Position numbers and translations under genes: made by a program | In this document: positions 43,693-52,640 of the stretch, one piece after another | Layout of the letters: every line of letters begins with the position of its first letter | Position numbering within the stretch: the first letter of the stretch is position 1 | The notes under the pieces: model-generated | Seen by the model: the letters and a program-made list of their open reading frames with translations, nothing else | Databases searched by the model: none | Told to the model about the DNA's origin: nothing | Origin: Sphingomonas_D zeicaulis | GTDB lineage: Bacteria > Pseudomonadota > Alphaproteobacteria > Sphingomonadales > Sphingomonadaceae | Length of the DNA stretch: 64,000 bases | Assembly (NCBI RefSeq): GCF_050433225.1 | Contig: NZ_JBNPXQ010000002.1 | Location: forward strand, 248,001 to 312,000 | Direction of reading: 5' to 3'

Positions 43693-44897
43693 TGCGCGGG
43701 CTGTATGCCCTCCTTGTGGCCGGGGCGGCGCTCGCCCCAGCCGCGGCCACTGCCCAGAGCGTGGCCGAGGGCTTCACCCCAATTGTCGATGCCCGCCTGC
43801 GCTATGAGGGCGTCGACCAGGATGGCCTGCCGCGCGATGCCGATGCCGTCACCGCGCGGGTGCGCAGCGGCTTCGAATACAAGCGCGGCGCCTTCGCGGT
43901 GCTCGCCGAGGCCGAGGCGACCTTGGCGATCTCCGGCCGCTACAACAGCACCACCAACGGCAAGACGCTGTTTCCGACCGTCGCCGACCCCGAGACGGTC
44001 GAGCTCAACCGCCTCCAGCTCCAGTATCGCGGGCTGCCCAAGACGGTGCTGACGGTCGGCCGTCAGCGCATCAACCTCGACGATCAGCGCTTCGTCGGCT
44101 CGGTGGCGTGGCGGCAGAACGAGCAGACCTTCGATGCCGTCCGCCTCGAAAGCCAGGCGCTTGGCCCGGTGATGCTCGACGTCACCTATGCCTGGTCCGA
44201 TCGCACCATCTTCGGCGTCGACAGCGCAATCCAAGCGATCTCCGGCGATAATCTGCTCGCCACCGCGGGCGTGAAGCTGGGGCCGGTGACGGTGAAGGGC
44301 CTCACCTTCCTCATCGATCAGGACGAGCCGGGGAAGCGGATATTCTCCAGCCAGACCTATGGCGCACGCGCGGTCGGCGCCTTCCCGCTCGGCGACAAGG
44401 TCAAGCTCGGCCTGATCGCCAGCTTCGCCCGCCAGTCCGACTGGCAGAGCAACCCCAACGATTATCGCGCCGATTACTGGCTGGGGGAGGCGGCGCTGAC
44501 CGCCGCCGGCGTCACCGTGACCGGCGGCTATGAGGTGCTGGGCGCCGGCAAGGGGAGCGCCGGCACCGCCTTCCAGACGCCGCTCGCCACCGCCCACAAA
44601 TTCCAGGGTTGGGCGGACAAGTTCCTGACGACCCCCGCCAACGGCATCCGCGATCTCTACGCCAGCGCCGGTTACGCGCTGCCGAAGACGCCCGCAGGCC
44701 CCGTCAGCCTGCTCGTCGCCTGGCACCGCTTCGACAGCGACCGCCTCTCGATCGATTACGGCACGGAGTGGAACGCGCAGATCGGCGTGAAGCCGACCAA
44801 GCGGATCAGCCTCCTCGCCAAATTCGCCGCCTATGACGCCGACCGCTTCGCGACCGATACGACGAAGCTGTGGCTCGAACTCGATTATGTCCTGTGA
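43692..44897 (+). CDS. outer-membrane porin, alginate-export family, probable nitrate porin
   Basis: A 401-residue protein with a signal peptide (about residues 1-21, ending ATAQS) and a pattern of alternating hydrophobic and polar strands ending in LWLELDYVL. It matches the alginate-export (AlgE-like) beta-barrel family, for example VGRQRINLDDQRFVGSVAWRQN. It sits between the nitrate transporter and nirB with a 1-base overlap, so it is most simply read as the outer-membrane channel that feeds nitrate to NarK. Specificity for nitrate is an inference from position only. Confidence 0.85.
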   Translation: MRGLYALLVAGAALAPAAATAQSVAEGFTPIVDARLRYEGVDQDGLPRDADAVTARVRSGFEYKRGAFAVLAEAEATLAISGRYNSTTNGKTLFPTVADPETVELNRLQLQYRGLPKTVLTVGRQRINLDDQRFVGSVAWRQNEQTFDAVRLESQALGPVMLDVTYAWSDRTIFGVDSAIQAISGDNLLATAGVKLGPVTVKGLTFLIDQDEPGKRIFSSQTYGARAVGAFPLGDKVKLGLIASFARQSDWQSNPNDYRADYWLGEAALTAAGVTVTGGYEVLGAGKGSAGTAFQTPLATAHKFQGWADKFLTTPANGIRDLYASAGYALPKTPAGPVSLLVAWHRFDSDRLSIDYGTEWNAQIGVKPTKRISLLAKFAAYDADRFATDTTKLWLELDYVL

Positions 44898-44907
44898 GGA
44901 TCCAGCC

Positions 44908-47379
44908 ATGACCCACATTCAGCAACGCGAACATCTCGTCGTGATCGGCAACGGCATGGCCGGCTGCCGCGCGGTCGAGGAAATCCTCGCGCGCGATCCG
45001 CACCGCTACAAGGTGACGATCTTCGGCGCCGAACCGCATGTGAACTACAATCGCATCATGCTTTCGCCGGTGCTCGCAGGCGAGAAGAGCTTCGAAGAGA
45101 TCGTGATCAACGACCGCAGCTGGTACATCGATCATGGCATCGAGCTGATCGCCGGCGACCCGGTGACCGCGATCGACCGCGCCGCGAAGACGGTGACGTC
45201 GAAGGCGGGCCGGACGCTGTCCTACGATCGCCTGTTGATCGCCACCGGTTCCGACCCCTTCATCATCCCGGTGCCCGGCAAGGATCTGCCGGGCGTCATC
45301 AGCTTCCGCGACATGGCCGATGTCGATGCGATGCTCGCCGCGGCGGCGGCGGGCGGCGATGCGGTTGTGATCGGTGGTGGCCTGCTCGGGCTGGAGGCGG
45401 CGCATGGCCTCTCGCTGCGCGGCATGAAGGTCACCGTGCTGCACCTGATGCCGACCTTGATGGAACGGCAGCTCGACGAGGCGGCAGGCTGGCTGCTCAA
45501 GACCGCGCTCGAAGGCCGCGGCCAGACGATCATCACCGGCGCCGATACCGCCGAGATTGTCGGTGACGGCAAGGTGGAAGGCGTACGGCTGAAGGACGGG
45601 CGCGAGATCCCTGCGAGCCTGGTGGTGATGGCGGTGGGCATCCGCCCCAACACCGCGCTCGCCCGCGACGCCGGCCTTGCGGTCGGCCGCGGCATCCAGG
45701 TCGATGACGATATGGTCACCTCCGATCCCGCGATCCTCGCGGTCGGCGAATGCGTCGAGCATCGCGGCCAGGTCTATGGCCTCGTCGCGCCGCTGTGGGA
45801 GATGTGCCGCGCGCTGGCGGACGGCTGCACCACCGGCTGCACCGGCTATGAGGGCTCGGTCACCTCCACCAAGCTCAAGGTCTCCGGCATCGACGTCTTC
45901 TCCGCCGGTGACTTCTCCGGGGGCGACGGCGCAGAGGACATCGTCCTGCGTGACGCCGCGCGCGGGGTCTACAAGCGCGTCGTGGTGAAGGATGACCGCG
46001 TCGTCGGCGCGGTGCTCTATGGCGATACCGCGGACGGCAGCTGGTATTTCGACCTGCTCAAGAAGGGCGAGGATATCTCCGACGTCCGCGACGCGCTGAT
46101 CTTCGGACAGGCCTTCGCCGCCGGAGGCGGCGCGGCGGACCCTAAGGCGGCCGTTGCGGCGCTCTCGGACGATGCCGAGATCTGCGGCTGCAACGGCGTG
46201 ACCAAGGGCAAGGTCGTCGCGACCATCCAGGGCGGCGCCTGCACGCTCGATGCGGTGCGCGGCAGCTGCAAGGCCTCCGCCTCCTGCGGATCCTGCACCG
46301 GCCTCGTCGAAAGCCTGCTCGCGCTGACCTTGGGTGGCGATTATGCCGGCGAGCGCGCGGTCAAGACGATGTGCAAATGCACCAGCTTCGGCCACGACGA
46401 TGTCCGCCGCGAGATTGTGCTGCAGAACATGGTCTCGATCCCCGAGGTGATGCAGAAGCTGCACTGGTCGACGCCCGACGGCTGCGCCTCGTGCCGCCCC
46501 GCGCTCAACTACTACCTGCTCTGCGCCAACCCCGCCGACTATGTCGACGACCAGCAGAGCCGCTTCGTCAACGAGCGGATGCACGCCAACATCCAGAAGG
46601 ACGGCACCTATTCGGTCGTGCCGCGGATGTGGGGCGGGCTCACCACCCCGCAGGAACTGCGCGCCATCGCCGATGTCGTCGAGAAGTATGATGCGCCGAT
46701 GGTGAAGGTGACGGGCGGCCAGCGCCTCGATATCTTCGGCATCAAGAAGGAGGATCTGCCCGCGGTGTGGGCCGATCTCAACGCCGCCGGCATGGTTTCC
46801 GGCCACGCCTATGGCAAGGCGCTGCGCACGGTGAAGACCTGCGTCGGTTCCGAATGGTGCCGCTTCGGCACGCAGGATTCGACTGGCCTCGGCGTGAAGC
46901 TGGAACGCGGCTTCTGGGGAAGCTGGATGCCGCACAAGTTCAAGATGGCGGTCAGCGGCTGCCCCCGGAACTGCGCCGAGGCGACGATCAAGGATTTCGG
47001 CGTGGTCTGCGTCGACAGCGGCTATGAACTCCATGTCGGCGGCAATGGCGGCATCCACGTCCGCGCCACCGACCTGCTGGTCAAGGTCGGCAGCGAGGAG
47101 GAGGCGATGCATTATGCCGCCGCCTTCGTGCAGCTCTACCGCGAAGAGGCGCGCTATCTGGAACGCACCGCGCCGTGGATCGAGCGCATCGGCCTCGCCT
47201 ACATCAAGGCGCGGGTGGTGGAGGATGAGGAGGGGCGCGACAGCCTCGCCTCGCGCTTCTGGTACAGCCAGCAATTCTCGCAGGACGATCCGTGGGAGCA
47301 GCGCGCCGCCGGCGTCGACCGCAACCTGCACCGGCCGCTGGCCGAAGTCCGCCCGCTTCCCGCTTTCGAAGGAGCCTGA
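44908..47379 (+). CDS. nirB: assimilatory nitrite reductase large subunit
   Basis: An 823-residue NirB. The N-terminal half is an FAD/NAD-binding oxidoreductase (VVIGNGMAGCRAVEE; VVIGGGLLGLEAA), followed by a BFD-like [2Fe-2S] region (ICGCNGVTKG, ASCGSCTGLV), then the sulfite/nitrite reductase domains. The sirohaem-[4Fe-4S] ligands are in CVGSEWC and SGCPRNC. It reduces nitrite to ammonium with NADH in the cytoplasm. nirD follows after 4 bases, and cobA in the same operon serves sirohaem synthesis. Confidence 0.96.
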   Translation: MTHIQQREHLVVIGNGMAGCRAVEEILARDPHRYKVTIFGAEPHVNYNRIMLSPVLAGEKSFEEIVINDRSWYIDHGIELIAGDPVTAIDRAAKTVTSKAGRTLSYDRLLIATGSDPFIIPVPGKDLPGVISFRDMADVDAMLAAAAAGGDAVVIGGGLLGLEAAHGLSLRGMKVTVLHLMPTLMERQLDEAAGWLLKTALEGRGQTIITGADTAEIVGDGKVEGVRLKDGREIPASLVVMAVGIRPNTALARDAGLAVGRGIQVDDDMVTSDPAILAVGECVEHRGQVYGLVAPLWEMCRALADGCTTGCTGYEGSVTSTKLKVSGIDVFSAGDFSGGDGAEDIVLRDAARGVYKRVVVKDDRVVGAVLYGDTADGSWYFDLLKKGEDISDVRDALIFGQAFAAGGGAADPKAAVAALSDDAEICGCNGVTKGKVVATIQGGACTLDAVRGSCKASASCGSCTGLVESLLALTLGGDYAGERAVKTMCKCTSFGHDDVRREIVLQNMVSIPEVMQKLHWSTPDGCASCRPALNYYLLCANPADYVDDQQSRFVNERMHANIQKDGTYSVVPRMWGGLTTPQELRAIADVVEKYDAPMVKVTGGQRLDIFGIKKEDLPAVWADLNAAGMVSGHAYGKALRTVKTCVGSEWCRFGTQDSTGLGVKLERGFWGSWMPHKFKMAVSGCPRNCAEATIKDFGVVCVDSGYELHVGGNGGIHVRATDLLVKVGSEEEAMHYAAAFVQLYREEARYLERTAPWIERIGLAYIKARVVEDEEGRDSLASRFWYSQQFSQDDPWEQRAAGVDRNLHRPLAEVRPLPAFEGA

Positions 47380-47383
47380 TCCG

Positions 47384-47722
47384 ATGATGCCCGAATGGCT
47401 CGACGTCGGTGCCGAAACCGATATTCCGCTGCGCGGCGCCCGCACCGTGAAGGTCGCCGGCGGCGAGGAGATCGCCTTGTTCCGCACCGGCGCGGGCGCG
47501 ATCTACGCGCTGGTCAACAAATGCCCGCACAAGGGCGGGCCGCTCAGCCAGGGCATCGTCCATGGCGACAGCGTGACCTGCCCGCTGCACAACTGGGTGA
47601 TCAGCCTCGCGACCGGCGAGGCGCAGGGCGAAGACAAGGGCTGCACCCCGACCATCCCGCTGAGGGTGGCGAGCGGCCGGGTGCTGATCTGCCGGCAATC
47701 CACGCTGGGACTGGCGGCGTGA
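47384..47722 (+). CDS. nirD: nitrite reductase small subunit, Rieske type
   Basis: A 112-residue NirD with a complete Rieske motif, CPHKGG and CPLHNW (CxH and CxxH), so it should bind a [2Fe-2S] cluster. E. coli NirD lacks these ligands, so this is the Rieske-ferredoxin-like form. It partners NirB in nitrite reduction. The start MMPEWLDV follows AAGGAG. A 253-base repeat-filled gap separates it from nasA. Confidence 0.94.
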   Translation: MMPEWLDVGAETDIPLRGARTVKVAGGEEIALFRTGAGAIYALVNKCPHKGGPLSQGIVHGDSVTCPLHNWVISLATGEAQGEDKGCTPTIPLRVASGRVLICRQSTLGLAA

Positions 47723-47747
47723 GCAGGCACGGGAGCCGCACAAAAAG

Positions 47748-47908
47748 CCCTCTCCCGCACTTCGCGGGAGAGGGTTGGGTGAGGTCGCGAGCGAAGCGAG
47801 CGTTCTTCGGCGCCGATCTATCCCCACGCTCGGTGCCCGAAGAACAAGAAGAAGCCTCGCTGCGCTCGGCCCCTCACCCAACCCTCTCCCGCCAAGTGCG
47901 GGAGAGGG
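47748..47908. repeat. inverted pair of palindromic repeats between nirD and nasA
   Basis: The left copy (47748-47784) has CCCTCTCCCGC, GCGGGAGAGGG and TTGGGTGAGG; the right copy (47871-47908) is its mirror, CCTCACCCAACCCTCTCCCG then TGCGGGAGAGGG. Between them are partly mirrored halves with GAGCGAAGCGAGCG and CTCGCTGCGCTCGG, and TTCTTCGG against CCGAAGAA. It is the same family as at the sufD/sufS junction. In this operon the RNA could fold into one long hairpin between nirD and nasA. Confidence 0.75.
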
Positions 47909-47949
47909 CAGTAAGGCGTCCATCTCGGCCATTGGAGCCTATCCGATAC

Positions 47950-47972
47950 CCCTCTCCCCATAGGGGAGAGGG
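47950..47972 (+). promoter_or_regulatory. perfect hairpin holding the nasA ribosome-binding site
   Basis: CCCTCTCCCC pairs perfectly with GGGGAGAGGG over 10 bp with loop ATA. The right arm is also the only purine-rich ribosome-binding site for the nasA GTG, 3 bases downstream. Folded, it would hide that site and lower nasA translation relative to nirBD. Confidence 0.6.
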
Positions 47973-47975
47973 CAA

Positions 47976-50573
47976 GTGATCAAAACCACCTGCGCCTATT
48001 GCGGCGTCGGCTGCGGCATCCTCGCCACCCCCACCGGCGATCGCAGCGTCACCATCGCGGGAGACCCCGACCACCCCGCCAACACCGGCAAACTCTGCTC
48101 CAAGGGCACCCATCTCGGCGACACCGTCAGCCTCGAGGGCCGGCTGCTCCACCCCGAGATCGCCGGCCGCCGCACAAGCTGGGATCGCGCCATCACCCAT
48201 GTCGCGCGCCGCTTCGCGGACGCGATCGCGAAGCACGGGCCCGACAGCGTCGCCTTCTACGTTTCCGGCCAGTTGCTGACCGAGGATTATTATGTCGCCA
48301 ACAAGCTGATGAAGGGCTTCATCGGATCGGCGAACATCGACACCAATTCGCGGCTGTGCATGTCGAGCGCGGTCGCCGGCCATCTGCGCGCGTTCGGCGA
48401 GGATGTCGTGCCGGCCAGCTATAACGATCTCGACGACGCCGACCTGATCATCCTCATCGGCTCCAACAGCGCCTGGTGCCACCCGATCGTCCACCAGCGC
48501 ATCCAGGCCGCCCGCGCCGCGCGCGGCAGCAAGCTGGTGGTGATCGACCCGCGCCGCACCGAGACCTGCGAGGGCGCCGATCTCCATCTGCCGCTGCGCC
48601 CCGGCACCGACGTCGCGCTGATGAACGGGCTGCTCGCCCATTGCCGCGCCGAGGGCATTTGCGATGAGCAGTATATTGCACAGCACCTGAACGTGCCCGA
48701 CGGCTTCTGGGACGGCATCGACGCCTGCGATCTCTGGTCCACCGCGCGCACCTGCGATGTGCCGCCGGCTGACCTGCGCCGCTTCTACGAATTGTTCGCG
48801 CGCACGCCGCGCACCGTCACCTTGTTCAGCCAGGGCATCAACCAGTCGCTGCGCGGCACCGATCAGGTCAACGCGATCATCAATGTCCACCTCGCCACCG
48901 GCCGCATCGGCAAGCCGGGCGCGGCGCCCTTCTCGATCACCGGCCAGCCCAATGCGATGGGCGGGCGTGAGGTCGGGGGGCTCGCCTCCACGCTTGCCGC
49001 GCACATGGATTTCGCGCCCGAGAATGTCGCGCGCGTCCAGCGCTTCTGGTCGGCGCCGCGGATGGCGGAAAAGCCGGGGCTGAAGGCGGTCGACCTGTTC
49101 CGCCGCATCGGCGAGGGCAAGGTAAAGGCGCTGTGGGTGATGGCGACCAACCCGGCGGTGTCGATGCCCGACGCCGGCCGCGTCCGCGAGGCGCTGGCAG
49201 CCTGCCCCTTCGTCGTCGTGTCCGACTGCATCGCCGACACCGACACCACCGCTTTCGCCCATGTGAAGCTGCCCGCCGCCGGCTGGGGCGAGAAGGACGG
49301 CACCGTCACCAATTCCGAACGCGTGATCAGCCGCCAGCGCCCGATCTTCGCCGCGCCCGGCGAGGCGCGCGCGGACTGGTGGATCATCACCCAGGTCGCC
49401 CGTGCGATGGGCTGGCGCAACGCCTTCGCGTTCGAGCGGCCCGCCGATGTGTGGCGCGAACATGCCCGCCTTTCCACCTATCAGAATGGTGGCACGCGGC
49501 TGTTCGACCTGCGCGCGCAGGTTGCGCTCTCCAACGCCGATTATGATGCGATGGCGCCGTTCCGCTGGGGCGGCCGGCCCTTCGCCGATGGCCGCTATTC
49601 CACGCCGGACGGTCGCGCGCGGCTGCTGCCGGTGGCGCAGGCGCCGCTCCAGCCGGTGCTCGCCGACTGGCCGATGACCCTCAACACCGGCCGCTATCGC
49701 GACCAGTGGCACACGATGACGCGCACCGGCCTGTCGGCGCGACTCAGCGTCCACCGGCAGGAGCCTTTGGTCGAGCTGCACCCGGAGGATGCGCTGGCGC
49801 TGGGGCTGGGCGAAGGCGCGCTCGCCCGCGTCGCGACGCCGCAGGGTGCCAGCGTCTACCGCGTCCATATCGAGCCCGGCCAGCGCCGCGGCGAGGCGTT
49901 CGCGCCGATCCACTGGACTGATCGGCAATCCACCGGCGGCCGCACCGGGCTGCTGCCGCGCCCGCTGGTCGATCCGCATTCCGGCCAGCCCGGCTTCAAG
50001 GCGACGCCCGCGCGGGTCGAGGCGGTGGCGCCGGCGTGGCACGGCTTCATGGTATCCGCCGAGGAACCGGCGCGTGCCGACGCACTTTATGCAACGCGCA
50101 TCCGCGCCGGCGCCGGCTGGCTGGTCGAGTTCGCGGGGGAGGGCGATCCGCAGGCCTTCCTCGCCGCGATGCTGCCCGCCGGCAGCCGGATCGAGGCGAG
50201 CGACGCCAAGCGCGGCCGCTATCGCGTCGCGGTGCTGGAGGGGGATCGGCTGAAGGCGGCGATCATGGTCGCCCCCGCCGGCACCCGCCTGCCGACCCGC
50301 GACTGGCTGGTCGCGCAGCTTGCCGCCGCCGAGCCGGACTCGCCGATCGCGCTGCTCGCCGGCCGCCCGGCGACGCCGCAGGCCGATCGCGGCCCGATCG
50401 TCTGCGTCTGCTTCGATGTCGGGCTCAAGACCCTGATCGCGGCAATCACCGAACAAAGGCTGGCGAGCGTCGAGGCGGTCGGCGCCGCGCTCTCCGCCGG
50501 CACCAATTGCGGCTCATGCCGCCCCGCGATCAGCAAGCTGATCGGTGATGCCCAGGAGGCCGTGAATGGTTGA
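47976..50573 (+). CDS. nasA: assimilatory nitrate reductase catalytic subunit
   Basis: An 865-residue molybdopterin oxidoreductase. The N-terminal [4Fe-4S] ligands are C6, C9, C13 and C41, and the likely molybdenum ligand is C128 (SRLCMSS). Mo-bis-MGD binding blocks follow (INVHLATGRIGKPGAAPFSITGQPN). The C-terminal 60 residues carry a BFD-like [2Fe-2S] domain (CVCFDVG, NCGSCRPAI). It reduces nitrate to nitrite in the cytoplasm. The start is GTG. No separate NADH diaphorase (nasB/C) is present in the operon, so the electron donor is unclear. Confidence 0.95.
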   Translation: MIKTTCAYCGVGCGILATPTGDRSVTIAGDPDHPANTGKLCSKGTHLGDTVSLEGRLLHPEIAGRRTSWDRAITHVARRFADAIAKHGPDSVAFYVSGQLLTEDYYVANKLMKGFIGSANIDTNSRLCMSSAVAGHLRAFGEDVVPASYNDLDDADLIILIGSNSAWCHPIVHQRIQAARAARGSKLVVIDPRRTETCEGADLHLPLRPGTDVALMNGLLAHCRAEGICDEQYIAQHLNVPDGFWDGIDACDLWSTARTCDVPPADLRRFYELFARTPRTVTLFSQGINQSLRGTDQVNAIINVHLATGRIGKPGAAPFSITGQPNAMGGREVGGLASTLAAHMDFAPENVARVQRFWSAPRMAEKPGLKAVDLFRRIGEGKVKALWVMATNPAVSMPDAGRVREALAACPFVVVSDCIADTDTTAFAHVKLPAAGWGEKDGTVTNSERVISRQRPIFAAPGEARADWWIITQVARAMGWRNAFAFERPADVWREHARLSTYQNGGTRLFDLRAQVALSNADYDAMAPFRWGGRPFADGRYSTPDGRARLLPVAQAPLQPVLADWPMTLNTGRYRDQWHTMTRTGLSARLSVHRQEPLVELHPEDALALGLGEGALARVATPQGASVYRVHIEPGQRRGEAFAPIHWTDRQSTGGRTGLLPRPLVDPHSGQPGFKATPARVEAVAPAWHGFMVSAEEPARADALYATRIRAGAGWLVEFAGEGDPQAFLAAMLPAGSRIEASDAKRGRYRVAVLEGDRLKAAIMVAPAGTRLPTRDWLVAQLAAAEPDSPIALLAGRPATPQADRGPIVCVCFDVGLKTLIAAITEQRLASVEAVGAALSAGTNCGSCRPAISKLIGDAQEAVNG

Positions 50574-51360
50574 TCCCCTGATTGCCCCCGGTGAGGTCTG
50601 GCTGGTCGGTGCCGGCCCCGGTGACCCCGACCTGCTCACCCGCAAGGCCGAGAAGCTGATCCGCGCGGCGAGCGTGGTGTTCTATGATGCGCTGGTCGGT
50701 TCCGGCGTGCTCGATCTGGTGCCCGGCCATGTCCGGCTGGTGCCGGTCGGCAAGCGCTCCGGCCGCCACTCGAAGGATCAGACCAGCATCAACGATCTGC
50801 TCGTCGCAGCCGCGCTAGCGGGCGAGCGGGTGGTGCGGCTGAAGGGCGGCGACCCCTCGATCTTCGGCCGCTCGATGGAGGAAATGGCTGCGCTGACCGA
50901 CCATGGCGTGCGCGTGCGCATCTGCCCCGGCATCACCGCGGCGAGCGCCGCCGCGGCCGCCGCCGGCGTGTCGCTCACCTTGCGCGGCTTCGCCCGCCGC
51001 CTGCAGTTCGTCACCGCCCACGCCCGCGCCGGCGAAGCGCTGGATCTGGACTGGCACGCCCTCGCCGACCCCGGCGCGACCCTCGCCGTCTATATGGGCC
51101 GCGCCGCCGCCCCCGAAATCGCCCGCGCCCTGATCGCCCACGGCATGGCGGCGGACACGCCAGCGCTGGTGGTGATCAACGCCAGCCTCCCCGACGAACT
51201 GATGCTGCGCACCCGACTGGACCTGCTGCCCTTCGCGGTGGAGACGATCGCGGACGAGGCGCCGGCGCTGCTGCTGATCGGGCAGGCGGTGGCGGGGGCG
51301 GGCGAGGCGCAGGGCGAGCGGAGCCGGATCGCCGCCGCCGGGCACGCGGCCGCGCGCTGA
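50566..51360 (+). CDS. cobA: uroporphyrinogen-III C-methyltransferase
   Basis: A 264-residue SUMT. Blocks EVWLVGAGPGDPDLLTRKAE, RLKGGDPSIFGRSMEE and CPGITAASAAAAAAGVSLT are diagnostic. It methylates uroporphyrinogen III to precorrin-2, the precursor of the sirohaem needed by NirB. The start overlaps the nasA end by 8 bp. Sirohaem synthase functions for oxidation and iron insertion are not fused to it and must lie elsewhere. It ends the nitrate operon. Confidence 0.94.
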   Translation: MVDPLIAPGEVWLVGAGPGDPDLLTRKAEKLIRAASVVFYDALVGSGVLDLVPGHVRLVPVGKRSGRHSKDQTSINDLLVAAALAGERVVRLKGGDPSIFGRSMEEMAALTDHGVRVRICPGITAASAAAAAAGVSLTLRGFARRLQFVTAHARAGEALDLDWHALADPGATLAVYMGRAAAPEIARALIAHGMAADTPALVVINASLPDELMLRTRLDLLPFAVETIADEAPALLLIGQAVAGAGEAQGERSRIAAAGHAAAR

Positions 51361-51423
51361 CATCAAGGCGTCATCCCGGCATGATCTGAGGGGCTTCGGG
51401 CGGGGCGGTCGAGGAACGCGCTC

Positions 51424-52491
51424 ATGCCGCTTGCCCTGCGATTCGCCTGTTATGCCCTACTCGCCTGGATTGCCGTGCCGGCATTCGCGCAGGCGCCCGA
51501 CACGCCGGCCGAGGTCGACTGGCTCGAACTCGGCCTCGGCATGCTCGGCGGGCTCGCGCTGTTTCTCTATGGCGTAGACCTGCTTGCGCGCGGGCTGAAG
51601 ACGACGCAGGGCGGGCGTTTCCAGACGCTGCTCGAACGGGTCTCGTTGAACCGCTTCGGCGCGCTTGCCGGCGGCACCGCGGCGACGGTGGTGCTCGATT
51701 CCTCGTCGGTGGTGATCATCATGATGATCGCGATCGTCGACGCCGGGCTGATCTCCTTCACCAACGCGCTGCCGGCGATCCTCGGCGCCAATATCGGCAC
51801 GACCGTTTCCAGCCAGGTGTTCGCGTGGAACGTCGACCAGTTCTCACCGCTGCTGCTGCTCGCCGCCCTGCTGTGGCGCGCCTTCGCCCGATCGGACAAG
51901 GCGCGGCAGGGCGCCTCGATCCTGATGGGGCTGGGCCTCGTGCTGTTCGGCCTGCACGTGATTGGCGACGCCGCCGAGCCGCTGGAAAAGCATGAGGAGG
52001 TGCTCGCCCTGTTGCGCGAGTTTGAGAACCCGCTGCTCGGCGTGCTGGCGGGCGCGCTGGTCACGGTGGCGATCCAGTCCTCCTCGGCGATGATGGGCAT
52101 CGTCATCACCTTGGCGGGCGGCGGCATCATCAGCCTGCCCGCGGGACTGGCGATCATGCTGGGCGCCGAAATCGGCACCTGTGCCGACACCCTGGTGGCC
52201 ACCATCGGCCGCTCGCGCGCGGCGGTGAAGGCAGGGATCTTCCATCTGCTGTTCAACATCGTGACGGTGGCGATCGGCGTCGCGCTGATCGGCCTGCTCG
52301 CCCGCTTCGCGACGGCGACCGCGGGAGATGTGGGGCAGCAGATCGCCAATGCGCATGTGCTGTTCAATGTGGCGGGGGCGCTGGTGGCGCTGCCGTTCGT
52401 GCGGAGCGCGGCGTGGCTGCTGGAGCGGCTGGTGCCGGAGCGGGGTGGGGATGCGGAGAGCGGCGGGGGTGAGGTAGCTCGTTCTGGTTAG
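51424..52491 (+). CDS. Na+/Pi-cotransporter family protein, short form
   Basis: A 355-residue membrane protein with a signal-like N-terminus and two inverted repeats, each with a serine-rich motif: VLDSSSVVIIM (about residue 95) and VAIQSSSAMMG (about residue 222). This is the NptA/PNaS phosphate transporter family. Bacterial members often carry a C-terminal PhoU-like domain of about 200 residues, absent here. It would import phosphate with sodium. It is the last high-GC gene before the AT-rich island. Confidence 0.88.
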   Translation: MPLALRFACYALLAWIAVPAFAQAPDTPAEVDWLELGLGMLGGLALFLYGVDLLARGLKTTQGGRFQTLLERVSLNRFGALAGGTAATVVLDSSSVVIIMMIAIVDAGLISFTNALPAILGANIGTTVSSQVFAWNVDQFSPLLLLAALLWRAFARSDKARQGASILMGLGLVLFGLHVIGDAAEPLEKHEEVLALLREFENPLLGVLAGALVTVAIQSSSAMMGIVITLAGGGIISLPAGLAIMLGAEIGTCADTLVATIGRSRAAVKAGIFHLLFNIVTVAIGVALIGLLARFATATAGDVGQQIANAHVLFNVAGALVALPFVRSAAWLLERLVPERGGDAESGGGEVARSG

Positions 52492-52640
52492 ACGGGTGGA
52501 CTGAAGGTGGCGCTGCGATCCTATCTTACGTCGATGAAAGTTAAAGTCTCGGCTTAGTTATTATAAAGCGATATCTTTGTTTGATATCTTGTTTCCGTGA
52601 TTTCGGATCAGATAAGAACATCATTTGCGGAAAATTTTTA
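52492..52640. other. AT-rich intergenic edge of the two-gene island
   Basis: Composition drops sharply after about 52520; the 60-base line at 52561 has only 19 G or C by hand count. It contains GATATC-N7-GATATC, a repeat of a 6-bp palindrome that could be an operator or a hairpin. No gene, integrase or clear attachment site was recognised. Confidence 0.5.

Noticed and set aside
44806..47487. An 893-codon open frame opposite nirB
   Set aside because: Antisense shadow of nirB with skewed composition and no domain.
47723..47975. CRISPR-like array between nirD and nasA
   Set aside because: The repeats are inverted palindromes of unequal spacing, not direct repeats with regular spacers.
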